Source of the DNA: Acidobacteriota bacterium
GTDB taxonomy: Bacteria; Acidobacteriota; UBA6911; RPQK01; JAJDTT01
Direction: 5' to 3'
Assembly (NCBI GenBank): GCA_028874215.1
Contig: JAPPLF010000111.1
Location: 1 to 52,806, forward strand
DNA: 52,806 bases
In this document: piece after piece, positions 51,666 to 52,806 of the stretch
Position numbering within the stretch: the stretch's first letter is position 1
How the letters are laid out: every line of letters begins with the position of its first letter
Position numbers and translations under genes: made by a program
Notes under the pieces: generated by a model
What the model saw: only the letters and a program-made list of their open reading frames with translations
What the model was told of the DNA's origin: nothing
Databases searched by the model: none

Positions 51666-52613
51666 TCAGCCGACCACACGGGGCGCTTCGGGCAACCAGG
51701 TGCGATCCTGACTCACTAGGGTGTTGGCCAGGACGATGAGCTTGCGCATGACGGCGACCAGGGCCACCTTGCCGGGCTTGCCACGCCCGGTCAGTCTCCC
51801 ATAGACCTCGGCCAGGTCGCGGTTCCAGCGAAGGGCGGCCACCGCCGGCATGTACAGCAGCCGTCGCGCCCGCGCCCGTCCGCCCCGGATGAAGGCCCGT
51901 CCCTGCCAAGCCCCCGACTCGCGAGCAACGGCGGCCAACCCGGCCAGACTGGCGACCGCCTTACCGCTCAGGGTGCCCAGCTCCGGCATCTCGGCCAGTA
52001 GACCCGCGGCGGTGGTGGCCGCGATCCCGGGAATGGAGGTCAGGATCTCCAACTTGCGCGCCCGCTCCGGATCGGCCGCGATCAGTTGCTGCATTTTTCG
52101 GTCAATGGCCTTCGCCTGGCGCTCGAACAGGTTGATCTGGGTCTGGTTCTGCCGCTTCAGCACCGGTTCGCGCAGATGGGCGCGGCGGTTGAGCGCCGCC
52201 GTGCGCTGGCGCATCAGCGCGTCCCGGCACCCCTGCAGTTCCTGGAGCCGGCGTTGCGTCTTGGACGGCGCCGGGGTCCGGCGCGGATCCAGGCTGGCCC
52301 CCATCTGGGCCAGCATCCGGGCGTCTACGGTGTCGGTCTTCGCGCGGCTCCCGGTCGCCTGAGCAAAACACCGGGCCTGCCAGGGGTTCACTCTCGACAG
52401 CGGCAACTTCGCTTTCCACAGCGCTTCCTCGAGGTTCCGGTGATAGGGGCCGGTGGCCTCGTAGGCGACGCACTCGACCGGAGTTCCGATCCAATCGATC
52501 AGCGCCCGGAAGCCAGCCGGGTCATTGTCGAACCGGGCGGATCGGCCGTCGGCCAGCCGGTGGGCGTCCAGGTGCGCTTTCGAGATGTCGATGCCTACGG
52601 TATGCTGTTTCAT
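51666..52613 (-). CDS. IS110-family transposase (DEDD recombinase)
   Basis: A 315-residue transposase. The RuvC-like DEDD acidic residues are visible as D9 (GIDISK), E52 (YEATGPYH), D94 and D97 (TDTVDA). A helical linker (about 112-185) joins the Transposase_20 domain (ILTSIPGIAATTAAGLLAEM), and S233 in ARESGAWQG is a plausible nucleophile of the second active site. Length is normal and the frame is intact, so the enzyme may be active. GGAAACCGGAAAG precedes ATG at 52613. Confidence 0.92.
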   Translation of the reverse strand: MKQHTVGIDISKAHLDAHRLADGRSARFDNDPAGFRALIDWIGTPVECVAYEATGPYHRNLEEALWKAKLPLSRVNPWQARCFAQATGSRAKTDTVDARMLAQMGASLDPRRTPAPSKTQRRLQELQGCRDALMRQRTAALNRRAHLREPVLKRQNQTQINLFERQAKAIDRKMQQLIAADPERARKLEILTSIPGIAATTAAGLLAEMPELGTLSGKAVASLAGLAAVARESGAWQGRAFIRGGRARARRLLYMPAVAALRWNRDLAEVYGRLTGRGKPGKVALVAVMRKLIVLANTLVSQDRTWLPEAPRVVG

Positions 52614-52736
52614 CTTTCCGGTTTCCTGTGCTTGTCATTCGGGCCTTGATGCCCTCGTATCCATTCAGGACATCGGGAAAGACGGTGGCCGACCTTACTC
52701 CACATCCGGATCTAACGGTCAGCGGCGACACGGTCC

Positions 52737-52806
52737 AACCACCGCCGCCCCGGGCCCGCCCCGGGGGGCCCGGGGGGGGTTTTTTTAAAAAAAAACGGGG
52801 CCGTTT
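52737..52806. other. Low-complexity contig-end sequence, probably unreliable
   Basis: The last ~70 bases run into C/G homopolymers, then seven T, nine A and a short GC end. Nothing else in the window looks like this. It is most likely a sequencing or assembly artefact at the end of a contig, so the upstream flank of the transposase is not trustworthy here. Confidence 0.6.

Larger units (their letters stand above)
51421..52629 (-). mobile_element. IS110-family insertion sequence, ends uncertain
   Basis: The span is bounded by a 13-bp direct repeat, TCCGGTTTCCTGT, at 51421-51433 and 52617-52629, and contains one transposase gene and a structured non-coding end. IS110-type elements usually lack terminal inverted repeats, and none is seen. 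The right-hand repeat also overlaps the ribosome-site region of the transposase, and the true end may lie further right, close to the contig end. Boundaries are therefore tentative. Confidence 0.45.

Noticed and set aside
1-52806. tRNA, rRNA, CRISPR arrays, known riboswitches
   Set aside because: No cloverleaf ending in CCA, no rRNA-like conserved block and no regular spacer array was seen in the intergenic regions, all of which are under 300 bases.

Overview
The window is GC-rich, densely coded bacterial DNA. It has no rRNA, tRNA, CRISPR array or phage structural gene that I can see. Two predicted outer-membrane beta-barrels, a lipoprotein and several Tat-type signals point to a diderm. The mixture of DUF1501/DUF1549-DUF1553 modules, ASPIC/UnbV (CRTAC1-like) FG-GAP propellers, PQQ-like propellers, GH32-like propellers, a PhyH oxygenase and Tat-exported Gfo/Idh/MocA oxidoreductases is typical of Acidobacteriota and of Planctomycetota/Verrucomicrobiota. 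I lean to Acidobacteriota, but sequence reading alone cannot settle it.

Layout. (1) 83-2624, plus strand: a PhyH dioxygenase and a secreted GH32-like propeller. (2) 2643-17076, minus strand: a chain reading, in transcription order, orphan VapB-like antitoxin, two nearly identical CRTAC1-like proteins, a TPR protein, a third CRTAC1-like protein, a larger FG-GAP/UnbV protein, a lipoprotein, a PQQ-like propeller, and a tandem pair of M19 dipeptidase-like genes. The last M19 copy is a pseudogene. The first genes of this chain are joined by 4-base stop/start overlaps. (3) 17149-23119: a D-2-hydroxyacid dehydrogenase, a methyltransferase, an M24 peptidase with a sugar-porter MFS transporter, and a divergent VOC-SDR pair. 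(4) 23122-24986: a two-gene AAA ATPase plus MAD4-like cassette that looks like a defence module. It is flanked by a 108-bp direct repeat of the 3' end of the SDR gene. (5) 25265-34012, minus strand: a six-gene chain joining a planctomycete-type DUF1549/DUF1501 module to a ribose-type ABC importer. (6) 34229-41276: a MtaA-like URO-D protein, an SMP-30 lactonase, an SDR, two outer-membrane barrels, a DUF454 protein and a sodium:solute symporter. (7) 41291-48936, minus strand: a second DUF1501/DUF1549 module, a dicarboxylate-type symporter, a small TPR protein and a second GH32-like protein. (8) 49078-51390: a tandem pair of Gfo/Idh/MocA proteins. (9) An IS110-family transposase with a strongly structured non-coding flank. 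The last ~70 bases look like contig-end noise.

Most genes fit uptake and breakdown of sugars, sugar acids, peptides and organic acids, with many exported beta-propellers. The most striking observation is the ATPase/MAD4 cassette sitting between two copies of the SDR 3' end. Every difference between the copies is at a codon third position or is a stop-codon swap, and the outer copy carries a nonsense codon. This is what integration into a gene 3' end with restoration of the gene would leave. Other points worth attention are a family of short hairpins with changing stems but a recurrent GGA loop, three tandem gene duplications, a likely CTG start, and a candidate guide-type RNA beside the IS110 transposase.
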